Assembly: GCF_900109325.1 (NCBI RefSeq)
Contig: NZ_FNZU01000016.1
Coordinates: 1-60,862 of the forward strand
Direction of reading: 5' to 3'
Length of the DNA stretch: 60,862 nt
Source: Alkalibacterium pelagium
Lineage (GTDB): Bacteria; Bacillota; Bacilli; Lactobacillales; Carnobacteriaceae_A
The translations under genes and the position numbers were made by a program. Below the pieces are notes generated by a model. The model ran no database searches. It saw only the letters and a program-made list of their open reading frames with translations, and had not been told where the DNA came from. Shown one piece after another: positions 48,052-57,257 of the stretch; within the stretch, counting starts at the first letter, position 1, and each line of letters starts with the position of its first letter.

Positions 48052-50463
48052 TCAGCTGACATCATCAGGATTTGCCCAGACGATTTCACTGATTGCTTCC
48101 ATCAGGTCCGGATCGATATCCAGAGCAAGCAGTGCACTGATTACTCTACCACTCGATTTACCTTTGACGATCGTACTGTAAATGTTCTCTTTCTCACTTG
48201 CTTCGATTTGAGCACGGTCCAGGAATCGGAAGAGTTCTCCGTGCATATCGTTTTTCTTAAGTTCCACTCCTTTAAAGTATAGAGTGTACTGAGCATCAGA
48301 CGGCTGCTCAGGAATGACGATCTTAGTAACTTTTCCTTGTCGTGTCACCTCGACCTCCACTTTATCATCATTGACATGGACTTCAGGCATTTGAGTGCAT
48401 TTGAATCCTATCAGTGATATAGTGAACTGCCTGTTTTTCGGAAGGACATCAAGATTTCCTTCAGGACTGCTGATCTGGAACATTGCCCACTCGTCTCCAT
48501 TCTCTTTCCATTTCAGAGACATCTTAGTTGTAGCGGCTTCGCTTCCCTGACCTTGTCCATCATCTTCATATAATGTGAAATTGCCGTCTTCTCCGGCATA
48601 AACTCTGACTTCCATATTCTCAGGGTTGTCTGTATGATTCTGATGACTCTGATCCATCGGAACAATTCCCCCAGCCTTCACAAATACAGGGAAAGTGGAC
48701 ATCGGTCTGAACACGTCAAGCATGCGGTCGCCCTCATAGCTGCGGTTGTTAAAGAAATCGTACCATTTTCCTTCAGGCAGCCAGACTTTCACTTTTCCTA
48801 ACCGCAGATCATCTTTCGTTGGTGTCGTAATCGGAGCGACGATCATCTGAGTACCAAAGTAATACTGATTTGGTACATCATACGCTTCATCTTTCCAAGG
48901 ATAGTGATAATACATCGGTCTGATCAGCGGAAAGTCATCAAAGTGATTCAATACATTCATAGTATACAGGTAAGGAACCAGACGATGGCGAAGCTGCATG
49001 AAATCTGTCACGATGCGATCCGCTTTCAGTCCATATCTCCATGGCTCTTTCCCGCTGAATTCCCCGTCCTGACTATGCAGACGATTGATTGGGGAGAAGA
49101 CGCCGAACTGGACCCATCTGACGAACAGATCATTGTCTTTGATTCCACCCATATGCCCGCCTATATCATGGCTCCACCAGCTGTAGCCTACATTGGAAGC
49201 TGTTGCTGTAAAATAAGGCTGGAAGTGAAGAGAATCCCATGTTGCGGCAGTATCTCCTGAAAATCCGATTGGATAACGGTGTGAACCGAGACCTGCATAC
49301 CTTGAGAAAATAAGCGGACGATTACCGTTTCGCCCATGATCAAGGAAGTGGTAGTGATTGAGCATCCACAGTGGGTCCAGTCCTTCAACTTTTGTCACAC
49401 TGCCCTGCTGCCAGTCGATCCACCAGAAATCTACCCCGATTTCTTCATGAGGATGGTGCAGATACTTGAAATAGGCATCTAGAAATTCAGGATCGGCGAT
49501 ATCGAACCGAATGGGCTCTTCCTCTTCAGCATTGACGCCGAGTTCCTTAGCCATTGGTTCATACATTTCTTCAAAGGGCTGGACGCCGTTGGCCGGGTGC
49601 AGATTAAGTGTTGTACGCATGCCATTATCCTTGAGCCAAGTCAGAAATTCTTCCGGATCGGGGAACAGTTCAGTATTCCAAGTGTAACCGGTCCATCCTG
49701 ATCCGTATTCCGGTGGGATATCTGTCACATGCCAGTCCATATCGATGACAGCCACTGAAAACGGGATCTGTCTTTCCTGAAATTCGAGCATCAGACGTTT
49801 GTATCCGTCCTGACTATATGGGTAATAACGACTCCACCAGTTCCCTAATGCATATCTCGGGAGGAGTGGCGTCTTGCCTGTCAGATAATGATAGTCCTTC
49901 AGGGCACCCAGGTAATCCCGACCATAGCCTAGGAAATACATGTCAGTCACATTCTTCGGACGCTTCTCTACCCATCCGTCTTCTGTCAGACGCATAGATG
50001 TACTGTCATCAAAAACTGAAAAACCGTTCTTGTTCATCAGTCCTTCTTCCAGTTCAATAGCTCCATCAGCGAAATCCAGGGTTCGTGCCGTCCCTTTCAG
50101 GGTATCCGGTTTATCTCCAAAATACCATGTACTGTGGTACAGACTGTAATTACCTATTGCTTCAATATTTAAATTATTTCGTGTAAAGCCACCCTCAGTC
50201 TTGTAAAACATCAGGTGAACATGTGAGGTGATGATTTCAATATATTCATCTGTTTCTTTTAAATCAAATTCGGGCGTGTCAAAATCCCTGTTCAGGACTG
50301 TCTGTGTTGCTTCGTCTTCAAAAATCCCTTCAGGGTGATGTTCTAATCGGATCATTGCAGGGGTAAGTACAGTAAACCGATAATTTTCCCAGGTCACAAC
50401 GGACTCATCCGGTGCCAGGGGGTGTGTTTCCATTTTGAATGTTTCTGTTCTATTCTTTACCAA
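48052..50463 (-). CDS. Glycoside hydrolase family 31 (alpha-glucosidase type)
   Basis: 803 residues, cytoplasmic (no signal). The GH31 catalytic barrel lies in the centre: VAVIDMDWHVTD, then FWWIDWQQG with the nucleophile Asp, and FSRYAGLGSHRYPIGFSGDTAATWDSL with the acid/base region. Beta-sandwich domains flank it (LYEDDGQGQG near the C terminus). Probably cleaves alpha-glucosides or related alpha-glycosides; specificity not predictable. The TTG start at 50463 has AGGAAAGG about 10 bases upstream; the first ATG (codon 11) lacks a site. No sugar transporter adjacent. Confidence 0.92.
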   Translation of the reverse strand: MVKNRTETFKMETHPLAPDESVVTWENYRFTVLTPAMIRLEHHPEGIFEDEATQTVLNRDFDTPEFDLKETDEYIEIITSHVHLMFYKTEGGFTRNNLNIEAIGNYSLYHSTWYFGDKPDTLKGTARTLDFADGAIELEEGLMNKNGFSVFDDSTSMRLTEDGWVEKRPKNVTDMYFLGYGRDYLGALKDYHYLTGKTPLLPRYALGNWWSRYYPYSQDGYKRLMLEFQERQIPFSVAVIDMDWHVTDIPPEYGSGWTGYTWNTELFPDPEEFLTWLKDNGMRTTLNLHPANGVQPFEEMYEPMAKELGVNAEEEEPIRFDIADPEFLDAYFKYLHHPHEEIGVDFWWIDWQQGSVTKVEGLDPLWMLNHYHFLDHGRNGNRPLIFSRYAGLGSHRYPIGFSGDTAATWDSLHFQPYFTATASNVGYSWWSHDIGGHMGGIKDNDLFVRWVQFGVFSPINRLHSQDGEFSGKEPWRYGLKADRIVTDFMQLRHRLVPYLYTMNVLNHFDDFPLIRPMYYHYPWKDEAYDVPNQYYFGTQMIVAPITTPTKDDLRLGKVKVWLPEGKWYDFFNNRSYEGDRMLDVFRPMSTFPVFVKAGGIVPMDQSHQNHTDNPENMEVRVYAGEDGNFTLYEDDGQGQGSEAATTKMSLKWKENGDEWAMFQISSPEGNLDVLPKNRQFTISLIGFKCTQMPEVHVNDDKVEVEVTRQGKVTKIVIPEQPSDAQYTLYFKGVELKKNDMHGELFRFLDRAQIEASEKENIYSTIVKGKSSGRVISALLALDIDPDLMEAISEIVWANPDDVS

Positions 50464-50639
50464 GCGCAGTCATCCTTTCCTCGTCTGTCATAACTATATT
50501 TTAGCATACTAGAAATGATCTGCCAGTTTTAAGTGTTTTACATTTATTAATAAAAACGTAAAATCCTGTCTTTCGGATATGGGCTAAATGAGTACATTGA
50601 CTATTCCCTTTATATCCTTTATACTGACCACTATAATAT

Positions 50640-50876
50640 TTCAGCGATGAATAGGCACAGTAGTGCGTTCTGTTTCATTATTTCAGAGAACGGGTGGCTG
50701 GTGAGAACCCGTATGAACGAACCGCATGAATTACACCTAGGAGCACTCTCACTAGAGACGCATCCCGGCGTTATGGGAATGAGTGAAAGTAGATTTTTCT
50801 ACTTTAAACTGGGTGGTACCACGGCACTGTTCGTCCCGACAAGAAGCATAGGCTTTTTGTGGGGCTTTTTTTATAT
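50640..50876 (+). promoter_or_regulatory. T-box riboswitch, tyrosine specific
   Basis: The T-box GGGTGGTACCACGG is at 50811-50824. Stem I is visible with GAGAACGGGTGGCTGGTGAG and a specifier loop GAATTACACC in which TAC (50732-50734) is a Tyr codon. The leader ends in a factor-independent terminator, 5' GTCCCGACAAGAAGC pairing with GGCTTTTTGTGGGGC (50833-50865), then TTTTTTT. Uncharged tRNA-Tyr would stabilise the antiterminator and allow tyrS expression. Confidence 0.94.
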
Positions 50877-50914
50877 CTTTATTTAGCTGATACTTGAATC
50901 TAAGGAGGCTGCTT

Positions 50915-51016
50915 ATGTTCAAAACCCATGATTATTACGATATTCTTCATTTTGGGGTTTACTGCATCAGTATGGCACGTGAAAGATATTGGGCACTTAT
51001 TCAGAGTACTGGATGA
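50915..51016 (+). CDS. Possible small Tyr-rich ORF between the T-box and tyrS
   Basis: 33 codons from an ATG with AGGAGG six bases upstream, one of the better sites in the window: MFKTHDYYDILHFG then VYCISMARERYWALIQSTG. Four of 33 residues are Tyr and one is Trp. It lies between the T-box terminator and tyrS, 92 bp before the tyrS ATG. No family recognised. An overlapping second frame (ATG at 50928) reads MIITIFFILGFTASVWHVKD... for 39 codons but lacks a spaced site, so this may instead be a gene remnant. Confidence 0.3.
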   Translation: MFKTHDYYDILHFGVYCISMARERYWALIQSTG

Positions 51017-51108
51017 CAGCTATGGCAGCACATCCATTTTCAACTGACACTATACATGGTGTTTCAATCATCTAGACCAATACAATACATTATTAAAGGA
51101 GAGTCAAA

Positions 51109-52374
51109 ATGACTATTTTAGACGAACTTGAATGGCGTGGAGCCATCAACCAGCAGACAGATGAAGAAGGGTTAAAAGCCCTCACCCAGGAGAAAAGTAT
51201 TGCCCTTTACTGTGGAATCGACCCGTCAGGCGACAGCATGCACGTTGGCCACCTGATCCCATTCATGATCCTTAAACGATTCCAGCTTGCCGGTCACAAA
51301 CCGGTGATCCTCATTGGTGGCGGAACAGGCTCGATCGGAGATCCAAGCGGACGTAATTCTGAACGTGTCCTTCAGACGATGGATAAAATCATGGATAATG
51401 CAGATAAACTGAGTGCTCAGATGCGCAAGCTTTTTAAAGCAGGGTCAGAAGAATCCGGCATCAAGCTGGTTAACAACTACGATTGGTTGAGTGGATTGTC
51501 TTTTCTTGATTTTCTGCGTGACTTCGGAAAAGAATTCAACATTAATACTATGCTTTCTAAAGATGTTGTGTCCAGCCGACTCGACACCGGGATATCCTTT
51601 ACAGAATTCAGTTACCAGATCATCCAGTCAGTCGACTTCCTTCATCTTTTCCAGAACGAGGAGGTCCAACTTCAGATCGGTGGGTCTGATCAATGGGGTA
51701 ATATTACTGCCGGCCTGGACTTGATCCGTAAAAAAGAAGGCGCAGAGGCTAAAGCGTTCGGCCTTACGATTCCTTTATTACTGAAAGCTGACGGAACGAA
51801 ATTTGGAAAGTCTGCAGACGGTGCGATCTGGCTTGATCCCGAGAAAACAACGCCTTACGAATTTTACCAGTTCTGGTTCAATCAGGATGACCGTGATGTC
51901 GTGAAATACCTGAAGTACTTCACTTTCCTGTCCAAGGAAGAAATCGACGAACTGGCAGAACAAGTGGAGACTGAACCACACAAACGAGCGGCTCAAAAAG
52001 CACTGGCCGAAGAAATGACTCGATTTGTCCACAGCCAGGAGGCGCTGGATGAAGCAATCAGCATCTCACAGGCCTTGTTCTCTGGAGATATCCAGAACCT
52101 GACCGCTGATCAGATCGCAACAACGTTTAAAGACGTGCCTTCTTCTGAAGCTGCTAAAGGTGAACACAATCTTGTGGAACTGCTGGTTGACGTAACAGGC
52201 ATCGAGCCGTCCCGACGTCAAGCTCGTGAAGATATTAAAAATGGAGCGATTCGTCTGAAAGGTAGCCAGATACAAGATGTTGATTACGTTGTCAGTGAAA
52301 AAGACAGCTACGACAATCGGTTCATCATCGTCCGTAAAGGGAAGAAAAAATACTTCCTTATCAATCTCGTATAA
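51109..52374 (+). CDS. tyrS: Tyrosyl-tRNA synthetase
   Basis: 421 residues. Class I motifs: HVGHL near residue 45 and KFGKS near 232. GGSDQWGN binding segment, and a C-terminal S4 RNA-binding domain (SRRQAREDIKNGAIRLKG). RBS AAAGGAGA upstream of the ATG. Controlled by the Tyr T-box leader; monocistronic on the plus strand with a strong terminator. Confidence 0.97.
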   Translation: MTILDELEWRGAINQQTDEEGLKALTQEKSIALYCGIDPSGDSMHVGHLIPFMILKRFQLAGHKPVILIGGGTGSIGDPSGRNSERVLQTMDKIMDNADKLSAQMRKLFKAGSEESGIKLVNNYDWLSGLSFLDFLRDFGKEFNINTMLSKDVVSSRLDTGISFTEFSYQIIQSVDFLHLFQNEEVQLQIGGSDQWGNITAGLDLIRKKEGAEAKAFGLTIPLLLKADGTKFGKSADGAIWLDPEKTTPYEFYQFWFNQDDRDVVKYLKYFTFLSKEEIDELAEQVETEPHKRAAQKALAEEMTRFVHSQEALDEAISISQALFSGDIQNLTADQIATTFKDVPSSEAAKGEHNLVELLVDVTGIEPSRRQAREDIKNGAIRLKGSQIQDVDYVVSEKDSYDNRFIIVRKGKKKYFLINLV

Positions 52375-52391
52375 TCTTTTATCTAAATGTA

Positions 52392-52429
52392 CAGCCGCTG
52401 CTACTTAAAAAGGTAGCAGCGGCTTTTTT
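52392..52429 (+). terminator. Terminator after tyrS
   Basis: 11-bp perfect stem GCCGCTGCTAC/GTAGCAGCGGC (52394-52404 with 52413-52423), then TTTTTT. Confidence 0.95.
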
Positions 52430-52505
52430 GTATAGGCGCAGTGATTTGAGTCTCCTTCACTTTTCCTCCCACATGGTCAGATTTGTGCGTCTCAATTTTT
52501 CAAAT

Positions 52506-52572
52506 CAAAAAAAGCCTCAAGCTCAGCTTAAGAAAGAGATCGTTCTCTTAATATGCTGAGCCTAAAGCTTAT
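52506..52572 (-). terminator. Terminator after the DUF1002 gene
   Basis: Long imperfect minus-strand hairpin: GCTTTAGGCTCAGC...TTAAGAGAAC pairs with its complement ending GCTGAGCTTGAGGC, followed by TTTTTTTG. Confidence 0.85.
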
Positions 52573-52594
52573 AATTTATATATCTGGTTAATAA

Positions 52595-53560
52595 TTAGTT
52601 GAACAGGCCTCTGATTGCTTCCCAGATTTGTCTGAAGAAGTTGCCGATCTGATCGACTAGTCCGCTATCTTCAGCCTGCTGCCAAGCGTCTCCAAAACGG
52701 TCACGCAAGTTACCGGACAACTGTTCCAGCTGTTGTCTGACTTGAGCCGAATCAATCGCCCCAGTCTGCTGATAACGTTCAAAGAATGCAAGCAGTCGAT
52801 CGATCTGATCCTGAGAAATCACAGATTGAAGATTATTGTTTTCCAATGCATCATTGATGATCTGTTCGATTTCTTCCCTCGTAGCCAGTTCATCCTGACG
52901 GTCCCGTAGTTCTGCCAGCTGCTGCTTGATTTCAACAATTGCCTGATCCAGACGGCTGGAGTCGAATTCCTCTTCATCAGCATTTTCCTGAGCAATCTGA
53001 TTCGTTGTTTCCAGTTCTTCCTGTGCAACTTCCATACGGTCCTGATCCAGATCTTCACCATTAACATCGAATGCTTTGTAAATTCCGGTCAGTGCACTTT
53101 CGCCAGTCACTGGACGAATACTGGCCACCATGATGGTCACATCTTCTACTCCGGCAGTAATGGCTGCATTGATGTACTGTTCTTCAGTGATCTGAGTGAT
53201 ATTATCCGGGGTTTCGTTGATAACATTGACCCCATGTCCTTCATTTTCTCTCTGGACCAGAACAGATGAGATCATGCTGGCGGTATTTCCGGAGCCTGTA
53301 CCCAGATAGTTCTGAAGGTCTTCTCCTGTTACAGCTACACTGGCTACATTATCCATGCTGTCTATGCCTAAAAGGTCAGCCGTTTCTTCGATCTGAGCAT
53401 CATTCAACCCGCCACCATAGACATAAGTGGGAAGGCCCCATGCCTCGTTGACAACGCTTGTGTCTATGCCTTCAGAAGCCTGTGCAGACGGAATCATCAG
53501 CACAGCTGATGCAGTCAATGCGATACCGGAAGCCATCAATTTTTTTAAGTATTTCTTCAT
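52595..53560 (-). CDS. DUF1002 domain secreted protein
   Basis: 321 residues. Signal peptide KKLMASGIALTASAVLMIPSAQA with cleavage after AQA. The DUF1002 domain (PF06207) covers about residues 30-175: VYGGGLNDAQIEETADLLGI, GNTASMISSVLVQRENEGHG and TEEQYINAAITAGVEDVTI are typical. The C-terminal half is Gln/Glu-rich and largely helical, ending in an amphipathic segment. Exported, not lipid-anchored. Function unknown. RBS AAAGGAG. Monocistronic. Confidence 0.85.
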   Translation of the reverse strand: MKKYLKKLMASGIALTASAVLMIPSAQASEGIDTSVVNEAWGLPTYVYGGGLNDAQIEETADLLGIDSMDNVASVAVTGEDLQNYLGTGSGNTASMISSVLVQRENEGHGVNVINETPDNITQITEEQYINAAITAGVEDVTIMVASIRPVTGESALTGIYKAFDVNGEDLDQDRMEVAQEELETTNQIAQENADEEEFDSSRLDQAIVEIKQQLAELRDRQDELATREEIEQIINDALENNNLQSVISQDQIDRLLAFFERYQQTGAIDSAQVRQQLEQLSGNLRDRFGDAWQQAEDSGLVDQIGNFFRQIWEAIRGLFN

Positions 53561-53649
53561 AATTTAATTCTCTCCTTTGTATAACTCAATCAATCAAACC
53601 ATTTAATCTAGTCTATAGTATACCATCAACAAAAACATATTCCTATGTA

Positions 53650-53692
53650 ATAAAAGCAGCCGCCGGAGAGACCCCGGCAGCCGCTTTCCCCT
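53650..53692 (-). terminator. Terminator after the SDR gene
   Basis: Stem AGCGGCTGCCGG/CCGGCGGCTGCT (about 53655-53686), then TTTTATT on the minus strand. Confidence 0.85.
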
Positions 53693-53715
53693 TTTTATTC
53701 AAATAATAAACGTAT

Positions 53716-54489
53716 TTATTGTGCAGCCATTCCACCGTCGACCCGATACTGTGACCCGGTGACAAAACTTGAGTCGTCTGATGCTAAAAATAGAACGACC
53801 TTCGCTATATCCTCTGATTCACCATATCGTTGCATTGGAATAGCTTTTTCCTGTGCTTCTTTCGCTGCCTCTGCATCATCTGGACTCATTCCTGCTTCCA
53901 GCGATCGCATCATGCGGGTATTGACTGGTGAAGGATGGACGGAATTGACCCGAACTCCATTTGCAGCTACCTCCAGCGCTGCTGTTTTGGTTAATCCGAT
54001 CACTGCATGTTTGCTGGCAATATATGGAGCGACGCCAGGTGCACCGATAAATCCGGCGACGGATGACGTATTAATGACGCTCCCTTTATTATGCTTGATC
54101 ATGACCGGCAGAACATGCTTCAGTCCCAGGAACACGCCGCGAACATTGACCGACTGCACTTTATCAAAATCATTGACATCCTGATCCACGATCGGTGCGA
54201 CCTTTCCTTCGATGCCTGCATTGTTGAAAAATACATCGATCGTTCCGAATGTATCAACTGTTTTCTTAACATAATTTTTTACTGCTGTTTCATCTGATAC
54301 GTCGGCCTGAACACTTATCACTTCACCAAAATCGCTCAGCTCAGATAGTGTCTTGTTCAGATCTTCTTCGCTGATATCGACGATGGATACTTTAGCACCT
54401 TCTTTCAAGAAAAGCTTAGCCGTTTCTTTTCCAATTCCGGCTGCTCCTCCTGTCACCACTGCGACCTTTCCTTCCAAGCGTTTTGTCAT
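53716..54489 (-). CDS. SDR family oxidoreductase
   Basis: About 257 residues, classical short-chain dehydrogenase. NAD(P) motif [24 protein letters not shown], catalytic Ser in NTSSVAGF, and catalytic Tyr/Lys in [13 protein letters not shown]-terminal [13 protein letters not shown]. Substrate unknown (glucose, 3-oxoacyl, or other alcohols are all possible). ATG at 54489 with AAAGGTGG upstream; the longer frame includes promoter-side DNA and is rejected. Monocistronic. Confidence 0.9.
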   Translation of the reverse strand: MTKRLEGKVAVVTGGAAGIGKETAKLFLKEGAKVSIVDISEEDLNKTLSELSDFGEVISVQADVSDETAVKNYVKKTVDTFGTIDVFFNNAGIEGKVAPIVDQDVNDFDKVQSVNVRGVFLGLKHVLPVMIKHNKGSVINTSSVAGFIGAPGVAPYIASKHAVIGLTKTAALEVAANGVRVNSVHPSPVNTRMMRSLEAGMSPDDAEAAKEAQEKAIPMQRYGESEDIAKVVLFLASDDSSFVTGSQYRVDGGMAAQ

Positions 54490-54618
54490 GACATCCCACC
54501 TTTGAGAAATAATGTGCTCGATGTGTCCCGACCCTCCTCGATGAAAAACTTTTCCTGGATTAATTGTAACCGTTTTCTCTTCCTCTTGCAAGTCTGTATT
54601 TAGCAGTTTAGCTGACAA

Positions 54619-54662
54619 AAAAACGCCCGATCCCCACATTCAGATAAAGGGAATCAGACGCT
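54619..54662 (-). terminator. Terminator after the NAD(P)-binding protein
   Basis: Minus-strand stem GCGTCTGATTCCC / GGGGATCGGGCGT with mismatches, then TTTTTTT. Confidence 0.8.
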
Positions 54663-54709
54663 GATTATTCACTTGCCTGTCTATTTTTATACTACGCAGT
54701 TCTTTATGA

Positions 54710-55363
54710 TTATAATTTGTTCAGCGCATCACTGATTTCGTCTTTACCAGTGACCAGATCAAATGCTTTTTCATAGGTTGCTTCCGTATCAAGGCTGGCT
54801 GCTATGACTTTAGCCACATCTACTCTTGGGATACTAAAGTCTTCCGGTGTACCGATATCAGTACTGGCTGTGATCGTCCCTTTTGACTCTTCATTTTCCA
54901 GCATACCTGGGCGGACGATTGTATAGTTCAGACTTGAATCCATCAGCCACATGTCAGCGTAGTGCTTGGCAACATAGTACGGCTTGATGTCTTCGTTCCA
55001 CTGATCGCGGTCATCTGCTTTGAAGGCACTGACCATGACAAACCGGTCGATGCCAGCGGCTTTCGTCGCTTCGACCGTTTTCACTGCTCCATCCAGATCG
55101 ATCAGAAGAGTCTTGTCTGCGCCCGTACTGCCACCCGAACCGGCAGTAAAGACGACGGCATCGATGTCAGCCATACGATCTTTAATTTCATCGACTGAAT
55201 CTTCCAGATTGCCCAATCTGGCTTCTACGCCTTTGTTTTCAAAATCCTTCACTTGTTCTTCTTTTCTTACAAACGCTACTGGTTTATGCTTGCCTTCTTC
55301 TTTAAGAATATCGACTAGGTGACGGCCGATCTGACCATTTGCTCCGACTATTAATACGTTCAT
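54710..55363 (-). CDS. NAD(P)-binding oxidoreductase, atypical SDR (YhfK type)
   Basis: About 217 residues. N-terminal Rossmann motif VLIVGANGQIGRHLVD, then VFTAGSGGSTGADKTLLIDLDGAVKT, FVMVSAFKADDRDQWNEDIKPYYVAKHYAD, and YTIVRPGMLENEE. This is the NAD(P)H-binding (NmrA/YhfK-like) family of putative epimerases. Substrate unknown. ATG at 55363 with AAAGGAG upstream. Single gene, adjacent to another Rossmann-fold enzyme but separately terminated. Confidence 0.87.
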   Translation of the reverse strand: MNVLIVGANGQIGRHLVDILKEEGKHKPVAFVRKEEQVKDFENKGVEARLGNLEDSVDEIKDRMADIDAVVFTAGSGGSTGADKTLLIDLDGAVKTVEATKAAGIDRFVMVSAFKADDRDQWNEDIKPYYVAKHYADMWLMDSSLNYTIVRPGMLENEESKGTITASTDIGTPEDFSIPRVDVAKVIAASLDTEATYEKAFDLVTGKDEISDALNKL

Positions 55364-55468
55364 TGTTATCGCTCCTTTAGGTTTTGTCTCCATTCTTACC
55401 ATAACAAAAAGGAAACCATTCTACCAAAGATAAGCTTACTTTTTGGAAGAAGATTTCCTTATAATTTT

Positions 55469-56260
55469 TTACACTAATTGATAAGTCAGGCAGGCTGGTT
55501 TTTTTGTGGATGGATCCTGAACGATCTGTGCGTCGATATCAAAGACTGATCTCAAAACCTCATTAGTCATGACCTCGGACGGATCACCTGCTTTAATGAT
55601 TTTACCGTCTCTTATTGAGACCAGGTAATCAGAAAAACGTGACGCGTGGTTCAAATCATGCAGTACCATGACAATCGTCTTGTTCTGATCCCGGTTCAGT
55701 TTCTCCAGCACTTGAAGCACATCCAGCTGATGCGCCAGATCCAGATAGGTCGTCGGTTCATCGAGCAGCAGGATATCCGTATCCTGAGCAAGTGCCATGG
55801 CGATCCAGACGCGCTGGCGCTGGCCACCTGACAAGGCATGCACATAGCGGTCCGCGTATTCCAGTAGATTCGTTTCTTTAAGAGCCCAGTGAATCATTTC
55901 CCAGTCTTTTCCTGAAAGCTGTCCGAATCCTTTCTGGTAAGGCGACCGTCCATAGGATACAAGATCCTTGACTGTCATTTCTTCAGGCGTATGTGGAGAC
56001 TGAGCCAGTATGGCAATTTTTTTAGCGATACTTTTAGTGGACTGCTGATGGATAGCTTTTCCGTCGAGGAGTACAGACCCGTTCGAAGGCTTCAGCAGTC
56101 GTGCAATTGTCTTCAGGATCGTCGACTTTCCGCAGCCGTTCGGTCCAATGATACATGTGATTTTTGAATCCGGAATCGTCAGCTCAAGTCCGTCGACAAT
56201 CAGCTGTCTGCCGTACCCGATAGACAAGTCGTCTGTAGAAATCCGTGACACGCTATCCAT
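55469..56260 (-). CDS. Iron-siderophore ABC transporter ATP-binding protein (FecE/FhuC type)
   Basis: 263 residues. Walker A GPNGCGKST, Q-loop ILAQSPHTPEE, signature ALSGGQRQRVW, Walker B DILLLDEPTTYLDL, and H-loop VLHDLNHA. It closely follows the FhuC/YusV pattern for ferric siderophore import. Last gene of the fnr-permease-permease-binding protein-ATPase operon. A GTG three codons in (56251) is better spaced from the G-rich site than the annotated ATG, so the start may be there. Confidence 0.92.
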   Translation of the reverse strand: MDSVSRISTDDLSIGYGRQLIVDGLELTIPDSKITCIIGPNGCGKSTILKTIARLLKPSNGSVLLDGKAIHQQSTKSIAKKIAILAQSPHTPEEMTVKDLVSYGRSPYQKGFGQLSGKDWEMIHWALKETNLLEYADRYVHALSGGQRQRVWIAMALAQDTDILLLDEPTTYLDLAHQLDVLQVLEKLNRDQNKTIVMVLHDLNHASRFSDYLVSIRDGKIIKAGDPSEVMTNEVLRSVFDIDAQIVQDPSTKKPACLTYQLV

Positions 56261-56287
56261 CCCCCCTTTTCAAGTTGTTAACGTATT

Positions 56288-57247
56288 TTACTGCTGCAGG
56301 CTGCTGTCAATATGATCCAGCACCTGCTCGTTGGCTATTGGTCCATAATACAACCAGGCTGACTGCGAGTCAAATGTGTAAACATTATCGTTCTCGACAG
56401 CAGGAATATTCTGCCATAACCGGTCTTCCATCAGTTCACTGTCACCATCTGAGATAAGGAATAGGTGATCAACATCCATGTCTGCCAGTTCTTCAAGAGA
56501 TACAGCAGCCCAGTCTGCATCATCAGACAGCTGATCCACGACCTCTGGAATCTCAAATCCAGCATCCCCGTATAGGACGGATCCGCTTGAACGTTCAGGA
56601 TGCACAACGAACAGACTCGTATCGATCATCCAGATCGCAGCGGCCGACTCGCCTTGTGCAGTTTCCTGAACTAAAGACGCGGTTTCCTCCGCCCGTGCAT
56701 CGTAGGTCTCGATAACTGAAGCTGCTTCATCTTCTCTATCCAGAACCCTGCCGATTTCACTCATTGTTTCTCTCCAGCTTGTTGGACTGGCATTTAGAAC
56801 ATAAGTCGGTGCAATCAAGTTGTACTGGTCCACCATATCCTGTTCGATCTGATCACGGATAAGAATCAAATCAGGTTCAACTGACATGACGGATTCGTAA
56901 GGTAAATCATACGGAATCGTCTGCACATCAGCCAGATCATCCTGAAGGTATGTTTGAACCCCTTCACCATCATTGATCGACCACTGCGCAACAGGAGTTA
57001 TATCAAGCGCTGTAAGGTAGTCTTCAAGATAAGAAGCAAGCACTGCTTCCGGATCTTCCGGGATTTCTACTTCGTTCCCCAATCCATCTGTCAGAATGCG
57101 TGGGCCTTCACTCTCCTGTACCTCTTCTGCATCTTCGTCTTCAACTGTTCCATCAGCCGGATCCAATTCGGTGTCTTCTTCATTGTTCCCGCAGGCTGCC
57201 AGAAGCAAAGTCAGTGATAACGTACCTAAAACTATTTTTTTCATCAT
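56288..57247 (-). CDS. Iron-siderophore substrate-binding lipoprotein
   Basis: 319 residues. Signal peptide KKIVLGTLSLTLLLAAC with lipobox LAAC (Cys at 19), then an acidic linker and the FecB/FepB (PF01497) fold: PRILTDGLGNEVEIPEDPEAVLA, SVEPDLILIRDQIEQDMVDQYN, LEELADMDVDHLFLI. Binds a ferric siderophore at the cell surface. RBS GGAGG. About 10 bp downstream of the permease gene; operonic. Confidence 0.93.
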   Translation of the reverse strand: MMKKIVLGTLSLTLLLAACGNNEEDTELDPADGTVEDEDAEEVQESEGPRILTDGLGNEVEIPEDPEAVLASYLEDYLTALDITPVAQWSINDGEGVQTYLQDDLADVQTIPYDLPYESVMSVEPDLILIRDQIEQDMVDQYNLIAPTYVLNASPTSWRETMSEIGRVLDREDEAASVIETYDARAEETASLVQETAQGESAAAIWMIDTSLFVVHPERSSGSVLYGDAGFEIPEVVDQLSDDADWAAVSLEELADMDVDHLFLISDGDSELMEDRLWQNIPAVENDNVYTFDSQSAWLYYGPIANEQVLDHIDSSLQQ

Positions 57248-57257
57248 GTTTCCTCCA

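Noticed and set aside
50928-51047. A 39-codon frame (MIITIFFILG...) overlapping the Tyr-rich small ORF
   Set aside because: Its ATG is 19 bases from AGGAGG, too far for normal initiation; kept only as a possible gene remnant.
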